A stretch of DNA of 64,000 nucleotides from Clostridia bacterium (lineage in GTDB: Bacteria > Bacillota > Clostridia > Oscillospirales > Acutalibacteraceae). This document shows positions 41,869 to 50,543 of this stretch, in pieces; within the stretch, counting starts at the first letter, position 1, and each line of letters starts with the position of its first letter. The stretch lies in assembly GCA_017395425.1 (NCBI GenBank), contig JAFPUM010000062.1, positions 62,001-126,000 of the forward strand, given 5' to 3'. The notes beneath the pieces are model-generated. The model was given only the letters and a program-made list of their open reading frames with translations, did no database searches and had not been told where the DNA came from. A program made the translations under genes and the position numbers.

Positions 41869-42480
41869 TCACCGCTCCGGCGGCGATTGATAAAGTCGGT
41901 TTTCCGCGATATACCGCGCCACGCTTGTCGGCACCAGTCCGTCAATGGGCAGTCCCTTTCTCACGCGTTCGCGGATTCCGGACGACGATACGTCCATCGG
42001 CGGCACGTCCGCGACCATCCCCGGACAGCCTATTGCGGCAAGATGCGTCGCATATGCTTCCAGCTCCCCCGCCGAAACCCCGTCACGCGGCATGGCACAG
42101 AAGGTGGCGAGCGTTTTCAGCCGTTCAAAATCATACCATGTTTCCAGTGACAGAAACATATCCGCGCCCATGATCATATAGAAGTCGCTGTCGGGATACT
42201 GCTCATGAAGCGCTGACAGCGTAATAACCGAATAGCTTCTGCCCTCGCGCCGCACCTCAAAATCACTGGCTTCCAGCCACCCGCCCGCTTCCCGCGCCGC
42301 CAGACGGCACATTGCCAGCCGCGTTTCACCCGGCACGTCGGCGGGCGTCTTGTGGGGAGACGTGCCGGTGGGAATCATCAGAAACCGATCCAGCGCCAGC
42401 CGTTCCCGCCAGACTTCCGCCAGACGCAGATGCCCATTGTGCGGAGGATTGAAGGTTCCCCCGAAAAAGCCGATTCTCAT
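41869..42480 (-). CDS. nadD: Nicotinate-nucleotide adenylyltransferase
   Basis: A 203-residue enzyme joining ATP and nicotinate mononucleotide to form deamido-NAD, the key step to NAD. The nucleotidyltransferase signature GGTFNPPHNGHL (residues 7-18), IPTGTSPHK, FYMIMGADMFLSLETW and the C-terminal ISTTxIR-like DVSSSGIRERV are all present. The ATG at 42480 starts right at the Rossmann strand (MRIGFFGG). It follows yhbY by four bases, as in the yqeI-J-K operon. Confidence 0.95.
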   Translation of the reverse strand: MRIGFFGGTFNPPHNGHLRLAEVWRERLALDRFLMIPTGTSPHKTPADVPGETRLAMCRLAAREAGGWLEASDFEVRREGRSYSVITLSALHEQYPDSDFYMIMGADMFLSLETWYDFERLKTLATFCAMPRDGVSAGELEAYATHLAAIGCPGMVADVPPMDVSSSGIRERVRKGLPIDGLVPTSVARYIAENRLYQSPPER

Positions 42481-42484
42481 GGCG

Positions 42485-42793
42485 TTATCTTCTGCCCTTT
42501 GCCTTGGGCAGTTCAATGACCGGCTTTTCCTTGTTGACCCGGAACAGGACAAACTTGCGTCCGATCACCTGCACCACGTCCGCGCCTGTCGCGGCTGCCA
42601 ATCGGTCGGCACAGCCCCGTGCGTCGTGCGGAGACGTCTCCAGCGCCTTGCCCTTGACCAGTTCCCGCGCCGTCAGCGCGTCCTCGGTCTGCTTGACAAT
42701 ATTGTCGGTCAGACCGCCCTTGCCCACCATCACGATGGTATCGACGTCTGCCGCAAGTGAACGCAGAAACGCTCTCTGTTTACTGTTGAGCAT
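42485..42793 (-). CDS. yhbY: YhbY family RNA-binding protein (CRM domain)
   Basis: A 102-residue CRM-domain protein that binds pre-50S particles. It starts MLNSKQRAFLRSLA, has the GxxG-type loop VGKGGLTDNIV, then ALTARELVKGKALE and VQVIGRKFVLFR. GGGAGGAAGAG precedes the start. It lies between rdgB and nadD in the likely ftsY-to-rsfS transcript. Confidence 0.92.
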   Translation of the reverse strand: MLNSKQRAFLRSLAADVDTIVMVGKGGLTDNIVKQTEDALTARELVKGKALETSPHDARGCADRLAAATGADVVQVIGRKFVLFRVNKEKPVIELPKAKGRR

Positions 42794-42850
42794 AGCTCTT
42801 CCTCCCTATACCAAATCATCTCAAAACATCCGTCTGTTTGCTGATGCCTG

Positions 42851-43444
42851 TCATTGTTTCTCTGCCAGCTTCTCCGCCAGCAGACGGAGCGCTTTACCGC
42901 GATGGCTGCGCACATCTTTTTCCTCGCCCGAAATCTCGGCGAAGGTCTTGCCGTTGTCCATATAGAACAGCGGGTCATAGCCAAAGCCGTTCTCGCCGCG
43001 GTATTCAAAACCGATTCTGCCTTCACATTCGCCGCGCACGGTGAAGTAGGAACCATCGGGATCAGCGCAGCAAATCACGCAGACATACCGCGCCGTGCGC
43101 TGTTCATAGGGTACGCCTTCGAGATTCTTCAGCACCAGTTCGTTATTGTTATCGTCACTGCCGCCGGAATACCGTGCCGAATACACCCCCGGCGCCCCGC
43201 CCAGCGCGTCAATACAGATGCCCGAATCGTCTGCCAGCGCGGGCATTCCCAGTGCCTTGGCAAAGGCGGTCGCCTTGATAATCGCGTTTGCCTCGAAGGT
43301 CTCGCCGTCCTCCACCGGGTCGATGTCCTCGCCGCCGCACTGGGACGGCAGCAGGATATCAATATGGAGCGGCGCCAGTATGCGCTGAAATTCCTTCACT
43401 TTATGGGCATTATGCGTTGCCACTACGAATTTTGTCGTTTCCAT
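42851..43444 (-). CDS. rdgB: XTP/dITP diphosphatase (HAM1/RdgB)
   Basis: A 197-residue pyrophosphatase that removes deaminated purine nucleotides (XTP, dITP, ITP) before they enter DNA or RNA. Motifs: [44 protein letters not shown] and [13 protein letters not shown] at 43444 is chosen because the catalytic strand begins four residues on. An ATG at 43456 overlaps the ftsY stop as ATGA and could be used by coupling, adding four residues. Confidence 0.93.
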   Translation of the reverse strand: METTKFVVATHNAHKVKEFQRILAPLHIDILLPSQCGGEDIDPVEDGETFEANAIIKATAFAKALGMPALADDSGICIDALGGAPGVYSARYSGGSDDNNNELVLKNLEGVPYEQRTARYVCVICCADPDGSYFTVRGECEGRIGFEYRGENGFGYDPLFYMDNGKTFAEISGEEKDVRSHRGKALRLLAEKLAEKQ

Positions 43445-43452
43445 GCCGTTTC

Positions 43453-44475
43453 TCATTCCTCGTCATCATCATCAAAATCGTCGTCGTCGAAATCATCATC
43501 GTCGAAATCGTCGTCGTCATCGTCCTCTTCCGTGCCGAAGAGCTTATTTTCCACACCCATACGGTCGGCATTGTCAAAGAGCGCCGCCGCGAATGCTTTG
43601 GGATTGAAGGGCTGCAAATCCTCAATGCGCTCGCCCACGCCGATATACTTCACCGGCACACCGAGTTCCTCCTTGATCGCCAGCACCACGCCGCCGCGTG
43701 CCGTACCGTCGAGCTTGGTCAGGATAATGCCGGTCAGCCCCGCCGCGTCCTTGAAGGCACGCGCCTGGTTGATAGCGTTCTGTCCCGTGGTTGCGTCGAG
43801 TACCAGCAGCACCTCGCGGGAGCTGTCGGGGGCTTCACGGTCAATGACGCGGTTGATCTTGGCGAGTTCGTCCATCAGGTGCTTTTTATTATGAAGCCGT
43901 CCGGCGGTGTCGCAGATCAGGATATCCGCCTTGCGTGCCTTCGCCGCGCTGATGCCGTCAAACACCACTGCCGCCGGGTCGCTGCCTTCGGTGTGCTTGA
44001 CCAGATCGCACTTGGCGCGTTCCGCCCAGACTTCCAACTGTTCAATCGCCGCCGCGCGGAAGGTATCCGCCGCCGCGATAACACACTTCTTGCCCTCCTT
44101 GCGGAAACGGGCACACATCTTGCCGATGGTGGTGGTCTTGCCCACGCCGTTCACGCCGATGACCAGAATAACGGACGGCTTGGTGTCGAGCTTGAGTGAC
44201 ATATCTCCCTCCAGCATTTCGGCAATGGTTTCAATCAGCAGGTTACGCACTTCTTTTGGGTCGGTGGTGCCGGTCTGTTTGACCTTGCCGCGCAGGGTAT
44301 CGCAGATTTTCTCCGCGGTCAGCATACCCACGTCGCCCGCAATCAGCAGTTCCTCCAGTTCCTCAAACAGTTCCTCGTCCACCTTGGTGAACCGCTTGAA
44401 CAGCGCGTCGATCTGACCCATAATGCCGTCGCGCGTCTTTTTCAAACCTTCCTTCAGGCTTTTGAAAAAACCCAT
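43453..44475 (-). CDS. ftsY: Signal recognition particle receptor FtsY
   Basis: A 340-residue SRP receptor GTPase directing ribosomes to the membrane translocase. NG domain: [10 protein letters not shown] (107-116), [32 protein letters not shown] and [14 protein letters not shown]. The start at 44475 ([17 protein letters not shown]) follows AGAAGGAA and lacks the long acidic A domain seen in E. coli. Instead the protein ends in an acidic tail of about 25 residues made of FDDDD units after the NG domain, encoded by GAT/GAC repeats at 43456-43530. It is normally next to smc; here a sigma/anti-sigma pair and an acetyltransferase separate them. Confidence 0.94.
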   Translation of the reverse strand: MGFFKSLKEGLKKTRDGIMGQIDALFKRFTKVDEELFEELEELLIAGDVGMLTAEKICDTLRGKVKQTGTTDPKEVRNLLIETIAEMLEGDMSLKLDTKPSVILVIGVNGVGKTTTIGKMCARFRKEGKKCVIAAADTFRAAAIEQLEVWAERAKCDLVKHTEGSDPAAVVFDGISAAKARKADILICDTAGRLHNKKHLMDELAKINRVIDREAPDSSREVLLVLDATTGQNAINQARAFKDAAGLTGIILTKLDGTARGGVVLAIKEELGVPVKYIGVGERIEDLQPFNPKAFAAALFDNADRMGVENKLFGTEEDDDDDDFDDDDFDDDDFDDDDEE

Positions 44476-44503
44476 AATTCCTTCTTCCTCTCCACAAATA
44501 AAC

Positions 44504-44941
44504 TCACAGCCATTGAATAAAGGCTGTCTTATCTTTACAATTATAGCCTGCCCGCTCATAAAATGCAAGTGTGCTTTGCGCTTTTGAACCGGTCAGCAGC
44601 ATTATTTTGTAACAGTTTTCGCGTTTTGCCAATTCCTTGGCGTAATCCAGGCAAGCGGTTGCCAATCCCTGCCCCCGATACGCTTCGTCTGTCACCACGT
44701 TTTCGACAAAAGCATAGGGACGCAGTCCCCGTGTCAGATTGGGTATCACCACGCAGGTGCAGGACGAGACGAGCTTTCCGTCAATTTCAGCGACAATGAT
44801 ATGATAGTTTTCATCCCGCAGAATCTTTTGCCAGACAGCGACGGTTTCTTCATTCAGCGTGGGAACATCAGTTTCATGCAGGTGGGTATATAGCCGCATG
44901 AGGCTGTCGAAATCCTCTTCCCGAATTTCCCGTATGGTCAT
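44504..44941 (-). CDS. GNAT acetyltransferase
   Basis: A 145-residue single GNAT domain: MTIREIREEDFDSLMRLYTH, LVSSCTCVVIPNLTRG, FVENVVTDEAYRGQGLATAC with the acetyl-CoA loop RGQGLA, and the end TLAFYERAGYNC. It is intact, unlike the copy at 50224-50522. It lies 28 bases ahead of ftsY and is the first gene after the promoter at 44985-45013, so it heads the ftsY-rsfS transcript. The substrate is not predictable. Confidence 0.88.
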   Translation of the reverse strand: MTIREIREEDFDSLMRLYTHLHETDVPTLNEETVAVWQKILRDENYHIIVAEIDGKLVSSCTCVVIPNLTRGLRPYAFVENVVTDEAYRGQGLATACLDYAKELAKRENCYKIMLLTGSKAQSTLAFYERAGYNCKDKTAFIQWL

Positions 44942-44984
44942 ACAAAACAGCTCCTATCCCAATCATTCCACACCCGTATCATTT

Positions 44985-45013
44985 ATCATACCACAACTTG
45001 TAAAAGATTGCAA
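44985..45013 (-). promoter_or_regulatory. Promoter of the GNAT-ftsY-rdgB-yhbY-nadD run
   Basis: Minus-strand TTGCAA (45008-45013), 17 bases, TATGAT (44985-44990), about 45 bases before the acetyltransferase ATG and directly after a terminator. Confidence 0.75.
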
Positions 45014-45024
45014 TCCATTCCCGC

Positions 45025-45062
45025 AAAAAAGACCCCTGAGCCGGAAAAGTAGCTCAGAGGTC
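45025..45062 (-). terminator. Terminator after the anti-sigma gene
   Basis: GACCTCTGAGC and GCTCAGGGGTC (minus strand, 45052-45062 and 45031-45041) form an 11-base stem followed by TTTTTT. Confidence 0.92.
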
Positions 45063-45072
45063 GCAATGTCGG

Positions 45073-45873
45073 TCAGCGCAGGGTATCGAGAAATGCCTTG
45101 AAATTGGTCAGGTCGGCTTCGGTGCGGTTGCCGGGATCGTCGCGCCACGGGGTAAACGCAAACACATACTCGACGCTGTCGTGATAAAGAACGGCATGAT
45201 AGGTCTCGGAAGCGATGAAAATGCCCGCTTTCAGTCCTTTTTCCGTCGTATAGGTTTCCTGCATTTCGGCGCTGGCAAAGCTGTGGATATATCCGTCACT
45301 GCTGCTGCGGTCGGTCAGGAATCTTGCTTCATAGCTGATACCGTAGGCGTCCTCACCATCGCACCGCAGATTGCCCTCGTCGTCAATGGTTTCATGGAAC
45401 AGGCAATAGGCGTCATCTTCAATCGTAATCAGTTGCCCGCGATGCTCGGCAATCATGGTGACAGTGCGCACGTTATTTTTGGAGGCAAGTTTGCTGTGGA
45501 GCAGCTTGACGCCGAGGTATTTTTCCGCGTCTTTGACCTGACGGAACTGCTTCACCTGATCTTCCTCGGGGAATGTCAGACTGTCTTTGATGTGGATTTT
45601 ATTCATCGTGCCTTCCATCTCCACCACATCGCCGTTCATTTCCACCCAGCTATTGAAAAGCCGATCCGCGAATGCCTTGACCTGCGGCGCAAAGCCCACG
45701 CACGTCACACAGATTGCCACGGCTGCCGCCGCCGCGACCACCGATTTCCACATTTTTCCGGTCACAAAGAAACGATTCTTCGCGCTTGCCGCGGGATATA
45801 CCGCCGCCTCTACATATTCGGGGTTGATCAGGCTCATGGCTTCCAATGCACCCATTTTCATTTCGTTCTTCAT
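45073..45873 (-). CDS. Membrane anti-sigma factor-like protein (DUF4367-type)
   Basis: A 266-residue protein with a cytoplasmic N terminus of about 42 residues, one membrane span (SVVAAAAAVAICVTCVGFAP, 44-63) and an extracytoplasmic domain ending in YVFAFTPWRDDP...FKAFLDTL. The C-terminal domain resembles DUF4367 (transmembrane sensors). The N-terminal part has no HxxxCxxC zinc motif, so it would be a zinc-free anti-sigma. It overlaps the sigma factor gene by four bases (ATGA), which is the main evidence that it holds that sigma factor at the membrane. The signal sensed is unknown. Confidence 0.7.
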   Translation of the reverse strand: MKNEMKMGALEAMSLINPEYVEAAVYPAASAKNRFFVTGKMWKSVVAAAAAVAICVTCVGFAPQVKAFADRLFNSWVEMNGDVVEMEGTMNKIHIKDSLTFPEEDQVKQFRQVKDAEKYLGVKLLHSKLASKNNVRTVTMIAEHRGQLITIEDDAYCLFHETIDDEGNLRCDGEDAYGISYEARFLTDRSSSDGYIHSFASAEMQETYTTEKGLKAGIFIASETYHAVLYHDSVEYVFAFTPWRDDPGNRTEADLTNFKAFLDTLR

Positions 45874-46430
45874 AAATTGTAGCCCTCTTTCTGTAAAGTT
45901 TGTCTGAGTTTATTCCGGCAGCGGAACAGCATGGATTTGACCTTGCTCTCCGACATACCGTATCCTTCCGCGATGCGTTCCACCGAATCCATATACCAGT
46001 AACGGCGGACAAATACGTTGCGCGTCTCTTCCGGCAGGGTGGCGAGAAAGGCGTTGAGCGATTCCCGCAGCACGGTGTCGTCGATGAATTCATCCACATC
46101 GTTGCCGCCCGGAATGGTATTGGCAAGTTCGTCGGTCAGTTCATCGACCGTTGCCTTGCGCTTCTGTGTATGAAGACTCCGGCAGCGATTGAGCGCGACG
46201 TTGCGCGTCAGACGGGTCAGGAATGCGTAAAAGTAATCATACGGTTCATGTGGCGGTATGGCGTTCCACGCGCCGAGATATACGTCGTTTTCGCATTCCT
46301 CCGCCGTTTGCGTATCCTGCGTAATTTCATAGGCAAGGTATTTCAGTCGGCTGCCGTATTTGGTCTGCGTCTGCCCAATCGCGGTTTCATCCCGCGCCAC
46401 AAACAGGCGGACAATCGCTTGGTCTTCCAT
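45870..46430 (-). CDS. ECF-type RNA polymerase sigma factor
   Basis: A 186-residue sigma-70 family factor with region 2 (LKYLAYEITQDTQTAEECEND, YDYFYAFLTRLTRNVALNRC) and region 4 (LATLPEETRNVFVRRYWYMDSVERIAEGYGMSE...KVKSMLFRCRNKLRQ); it has no regions 1 or 3. An inserted stretch of about 25 residues between the regions is a little longer than usual. It is translationally coupled to a membrane anti-sigma gene. A possible self-recognised promoter lies at 46497-46522. The pair has been inserted between smc and ftsY. Confidence 0.88.
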   Translation of the reverse strand: MEDQAIVRLFVARDETAIGQTQTKYGSRLKYLAYEITQDTQTAEECENDVYLGAWNAIPPHEPYDYFYAFLTRLTRNVALNRCRSLHTQKRKATVDELTDELANTIPGGNDVDEFIDDTVLRESLNAFLATLPEETRNVFVRRYWYMDSVERIAEGYGMSESKVKSMLFRCRNKLRQTLQKEGYNL

Positions 46431-46496
46431 GATAATTGATCACTTCCGTTTTTGTATGGTTCGTATCTTCTTGAAGAGGCCTCTCGTAAAATAGAA

Positions 46497-46522
46497 GCAC
46501 GGTTTATCATGCGTGGGTTGCA
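46497..46522 (-). promoter_or_regulatory. Possible ECF-type autoregulatory promoter
   Basis: On the minus strand TGCAACC (46516-46522) is followed, 14 bases on, by CGTGC (46497-46501), about 66 bases before the sigma gene. ECF promoters typically have an AAC-containing -35 and a CGT-containing -10. No housekeeping promoter is evident here. Confidence 0.35.
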
Positions 46523-46571
46523 TTCTTTTTTCATTTTTTTATTTTTTTTCGAACTTTTTTTTCGAACAGCC

Positions 46572-46615
46572 AAAAAAAACAGTTCCTCCGATGAAGCTCA
46601 TCCGGGGGAACTGTT
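46572..46615 (-). terminator. smc terminator
   Basis: AACAGTTCCCCCG and CGGAGGAACTGTT (minus strand, 46615-46603 and 46590-46579) form a stem, followed by a run of eight T. Confidence 0.92.
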
Positions 46616-46638
46616 TTGGGTTTAAGATGGCGTATGCG

Positions 46639-49600
46639 TCAGTCTACACCGAGTTTCTGACTGATTTCGTCGATGTTGAGTTCCAGCAGCTTGGACACCC
46701 CGTCCTGCTGCATGGTCACACCGTAAATCATGTTGGCGACTTCCATGGTACCCCTGCGATGGGTAATGATGATGTACTGTGTGGAATCGCTCATGCGGCG
46801 GCAGTACTCCGCGATATTGTCCACATTCCGTTCGTCCAGCGCGGAATCAATCTCGTCCAGAATACAGAAGGGCGAGGGATTGACCTTCATGATGGCAAAG
46901 TAAATCGCCACGGCAATGACGGTCTTTTCGCCGCCGCTGAACAGGTCGATATTTTTGATGGTCTTGCCCGGCGGCTGCGCGTGAATCTCAATACCGCAGT
47001 TGAGGACGTCGCTGCGGTCGGTGAGTTCCAGATAGCCGCTGCCACCGCCGAACAGTTCCGTGAAGATGGTCTTGAAATGCCCGTTGATTTCATCGAATTT
47101 CAGAACGAAAAGTTCCTTCATCTGCCGGGTCAGCGTTTCAATGAGCTTATTCAGCTCCGCCTTGGATTTCTGCACGTCCTCAATCTGGGTTTTGTACATG
47201 GTGTATTTTTCAAAGACCTCTTTGTATTCCTCCACCGCGCCCAGATTGACCGGCTCCAGCTTCTTCATGCTCCCGCGAAGCTCCTTGACCTTCCGCTCCG
47301 CTTCCCTACGGTTCCCGGCAGGCTCGAACCGCGCCTCCGCTTCCCGTCGGGTGAGGTTGTATTCCTCCAGCAGCTTGAGGATAATATCGTCGTATTCCCG
47401 CTGGACTGCCGCACGGCGTTCCTCCAGCCGCGTGACCTCGCCGGTAATGGCTTCGCGCTGGACGGATTTCTCCTTGGACTGCTTGCGCAATCCGTGAATC
47501 TCGCTTTCGGTCTGTTCCCGCTCCTTGGCAAGCGCCGTCATTCCTTCGCGGGACGCGTCCGCCTCGGCGCGGTTCCGCTTGGCGCTCTCCCGCATGGATT
47601 TCACCTGCACGGTCGTTTCGGCGTTCTGATGTTCCAATGAAACAATCTCCTGCTTCATACCTTCGATGCGTTCCGCCTGTTCTCCCTGCCGGCTCTCCAT
47701 ATCCGCGACGGCATGTTTCGCTGCCTCGATGTCCTTGGACAGCGACATGACCGCCATACTCGCCTCACTCAACGCAAGGGAATTTTCTTCCCGCCTGCGT
47801 GCCGTTTCCGCACGGGCTTCGCTGCTGTCTGTGAATTCCTTCTCAATGGCGGTCAATTGCGCTTGGAGCGATGTCACTGCTTCATCGGCTTTTTCCATGT
47901 TCTGCTGCAACGACGCGGTCCGCTCGTCCGCGCTCCCGCGTTCCGCAGACAGACGCTCGGTTTCCGCCACAAGCGTTTCGAGATTGGCGGATATATTTTT
48001 CAGATCGGCTTCAAAGCGGATCAGATCACCGCTGACTATCTGCCGTTTCTCGTCATTTTCGCGGATTTTGGCTTTGAGATCGGCGGCTTCCTGTTCCAGC
48101 GTAGCAAACTGACCTTTGAGGGTTTCGCTTTTTTTCAGGCAGTCGGCAGCCTTCCGGCGCAGGGCTTCAATCTCGCCGCGCCGTCCCAGCAAGCCCGCGT
48201 TTTTTGCCAGTGAACCGCCCGTCATGGAACCGCCCGCGTTGACCACCTGTCCGTCCAGCGTGACCAGCCGGAACCGATAGCCGTATTGCTTCGCGATGGC
48301 GACGGCACTGTCAATCGTATCCACAATGGCAATTTTTCCCAGCGCGTTGGATACGATATTCGCGTACTTCGGGTCATATGTCACCAATTCGGCAGCCATG
48401 CCGATATATCCTTCGCAGCCGGACAAGCCCTGCTCATTGAAACGCGTCGGTTTAATGGTGGTCAGCGGCAGGAAGGTAGCGCGTCCCGCCCTGTTCTGCT
48501 TTAACTGAGCAATGGCTTGTTTGGCGTCATCCTCGCTGTCAACCACGATATTCTGTAAATTGCCGCCCAGCGCGATTTCAATGGCGGTTGCATACTCATT
48601 CGGAACGTTGATGAGGCGGGACACCGGTCCGTGAATGCCGCGCAGCGTACCGTTTTCCGCGAGCTTCATCACGGAACGGACACTGCCCGCAAAGCCTTCC
48701 ATGCTCTTTTCGAGATCTTCGAGAATGCGTGCCTTGCGCTCGTGCCCCTTGGCGTCAAGTTCCGCGTTTTCGCTCTCCCGCCGGACCTGTACGCCCTGCT
48801 CCCGGAGCCTGGTGAGCTGCGACTGAAAGGCGTCCTTCTCGCTGTCGATTTCGATCAGCCGGTTCCGCGCGCCTCGGATGGCTTCTTCGGTGAGCGTTTT
48901 GGAGGATTGCAGCTTTTCGATGTCCTGCTGGCGGCGTTCGATTTCGCTGTCCACATTTTCCAGACGGCTGCTGATTTCGCCCAACTGCGACTGCGCGGTC
49001 GCAAGCTTCACCTGCGCCTGCGCCAGCGAAGCGGTGGTCTCGGCACGGCGGACGGTCAACTGGTTGATTTTCGCTTCAAACGCGCTGTCCGACGTGCGAA
49101 GCGTTTCGGACTGCTGCTTTAACGTCTCCGCCTCCGCCTGCTTTTCCTGAAGCGCGGTCTGCTTCTCGGTGATTTCCTGCCGCCGACGTTCCATCTCCCG
49201 CTTCATGCTGTCGCCGCTGCTTTCAAAGGCTGTGATGTCTTGTTTCAGCTGCGCAATCCGTCGGGTGCGGTGGGAAATATCGTTTTCCAGCACGGCGGCT
49301 TCGCCGTCGGTTTTGGCGGCACTCTCTTCCAATTCCGCGGAATGGCGCATCATCTCGTCGCGCTTGGCGGCGAGTTCGTTACTGTGGTGAAATTTGCGCT
49401 CAATGTCCGCTTCGATCTGCTCAATCGCCTGATCGATTTCTTCCTGCTGCGAACGTGCCAGCGTTTCTTTATAGTCCCAGTCCCGCAGCCGCTGTGCCGA
49501 ATCGCTCAACGTGGTCAGCCAGAGTCCGATCTCCACGCTCTTTTTCTGTTCCATCAGGACAAGGTACTGCTGGGCTTTCTCCGATTCACGGCGCAGAGGT

Positions 49601-50208
49601 TCCACGCGCCCTTCCAGTTCCGACAGAATCACGTCGAGATGCACCAGATTTTCCTCGGCGCGGGCAAGATTGCGCTCCGCCTCCTGCTTGCGGTAGCGGT
49701 ATTTGGAAATGCCCGCCGCTTCTTCAAAGATACTGCGGCGCTCCTCGGAACGCACGTTGACCACGTCCGCCACTTTGCCCTGTCCGATAATGGAATAGCC
49801 GTCACGACCCATGCCGGTGTCCATAAAGAGTTCGTTGATATCCTTGAGACGAACCGGCTTGCCGTTGATTTTATATTCACTGTCGCCCGAACGGTAGTAT
49901 CGCCGGGTAATCGCGACTTCGTCGCTGTCAAAATCCAGCGCCCGGTCGCGGTTGTCAATGGTCAGCACCACTTCCGCGAAACCGAGTGCCTTGCGTTGGG
50001 CGGTACCGCCGAAAATCACGTCCTCCATCGACTTGATGCGCAGGATACGGGTTGCCTGTTCCCCCAGTACCCAGCGCACCGCGTCGCTGATGTTGCTCTT
50101 GCCGCTGCCGTTGGGTCCGACAGCCGCCGTAATACCGGGTACAAACGACATCTTCACCTTGTCGGGAAACGATTTGAACCCCATCATGTCAAGCGATTTT
50201 AAATGCAT
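46639..50208 (-). CDS. smc: Chromosome segregation protein SMC
   Basis: An 1189-residue condensin ATPase. Walker A GPNGSGKS is at residues 31-38, followed by Q-loop-region motifs (MGRDGYSIIGQGKV). Two long coiled coils (about 165-500 and 680-1020) flank a hinge with GSMTGGSLAKNAGLLGRR. The C-terminal head has DLFSGGEKTVIAVAIYFAIM and the Walker B/D-loop FCILDEIDSALDERNV. The signature LFSGGEKTVIAVAI deviates from the common LSGGEKALTALAL. It works with ScpA/ScpB, not in this window. GAAGGAGAAG precedes the ATG. Confidence 0.96.
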   Translation of the reverse strand: MHLKSLDMMGFKSFPDKVKMSFVPGITAAVGPNGSGKSNISDAVRWVLGEQATRILRIKSMEDVIFGGTAQRKALGFAEVVLTIDNRDRALDFDSDEVAITRRYYRSGDSEYKINGKPVRLKDINELFMDTGMGRDGYSIIGQGKVADVVNVRSEERRSIFEEAAGISKYRYRKQEAERNLARAEENLVHLDVILSELEGRVEPLRRESEKAQQYLVLMEQKKSVEIGLWLTTLSDSAQRLRDWDYKETLARSQQEEIDQAIEQIEADIERKFHHSNELAAKRDEMMRHSAELEESAAKTDGEAAVLENDISHRTRRIAQLKQDITAFESSGDSMKREMERRRQEITEKQTALQEKQAEAETLKQQSETLRTSDSAFEAKINQLTVRRAETTASLAQAQVKLATAQSQLGEISSRLENVDSEIERRQQDIEKLQSSKTLTEEAIRGARNRLIEIDSEKDAFQSQLTRLREQGVQVRRESENAELDAKGHERKARILEDLEKSMEGFAGSVRSVMKLAENGTLRGIHGPVSRLINVPNEYATAIEIALGGNLQNIVVDSEDDAKQAIAQLKQNRAGRATFLPLTTIKPTRFNEQGLSGCEGYIGMAAELVTYDPKYANIVSNALGKIAIVDTIDSAVAIAKQYGYRFRLVTLDGQVVNAGGSMTGGSLAKNAGLLGRRGEIEALRRKAADCLKKSETLKGQFATLEQEAADLKAKIRENDEKRQIVSGDLIRFEADLKNISANLETLVAETERLSAERGSADERTASLQQNMEKADEAVTSLQAQLTAIEKEFTDSSEARAETARRREENSLALSEASMAVMSLSKDIEAAKHAVADMESRQGEQAERIEGMKQEIVSLEHQNAETTVQVKSMRESAKRNRAEADASREGMTALAKEREQTESEIHGLRKQSKEKSVQREAITGEVTRLEERRAAVQREYDDIILKLLEEYNLTRREAEARFEPAGNRREAERKVKELRGSMKKLEPVNLGAVEEYKEVFEKYTMYKTQIEDVQKSKAELNKLIETLTRQMKELFVLKFDEINGHFKTIFTELFGGGSGYLELTDRSDVLNCGIEIHAQPPGKTIKNIDLFSGGEKTVIAVAIYFAIMKVNPSPFCILDEIDSALDERNVDNIAEYCRRMSDSTQYIIITHRRGTMEVANMIYGVTMQQDGVSKLLELNIDEISQKLGVD

Positions 50209-50223
50209 ATCGCTTCTCCTTCG

Positions 50224-50522
50224 TCAAGTCTTGTATTCCATATAACGCCGGTACGTCTGAAACCCTACCGATTCATAAAACCGCAGGGCGACTTCGGCTT
50301 TTCAATGACATCGAGAACCGCAAAACCGCCTATTTCGCCGTCCCTGTCCGCTACGACAATCCGGCTGCATTTCTCACGGAACATATCATGAATCAGCGCC
50401 GCCAGCTTCTTTCCGAATTTCCGGCGGAAAATATCCGGACGTCCCTCCGCGTGAACCTCATGCACCTGTCGCCGGATGGCGTTGACCTGCGGCAAGTCGG
50501 ATTTTTTGGCAAACCGTATCAT
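50224..50522 (-). pseudogene. Broken GNAT acetyltransferase
   Basis: From 50522 an 85-codon frame shows the front of a GNAT protein (MIRFAKKSDLPQVNAIRR ... VVADRDGEIGGFAVLDVIEKP) and then stops. The end of a GNAT domain continues in another frame from about 50300: EVALRFYESVGFQTYRRYME then YKT, with its stop at 50224-50226. The middle part with the central strands and the acetyl-CoA loop (R/Q-x-x-G-x-G/A), about 50-60 residues, is missing. So there is an internal deletion that also shifts frame; no functional acetyltransferase can be made. It lies directly ahead of smc, 16 bases from its start. Confidence 0.85.
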
Positions 50523-50543
50523 TCTTGTCCCTTCTCTCCGCCG

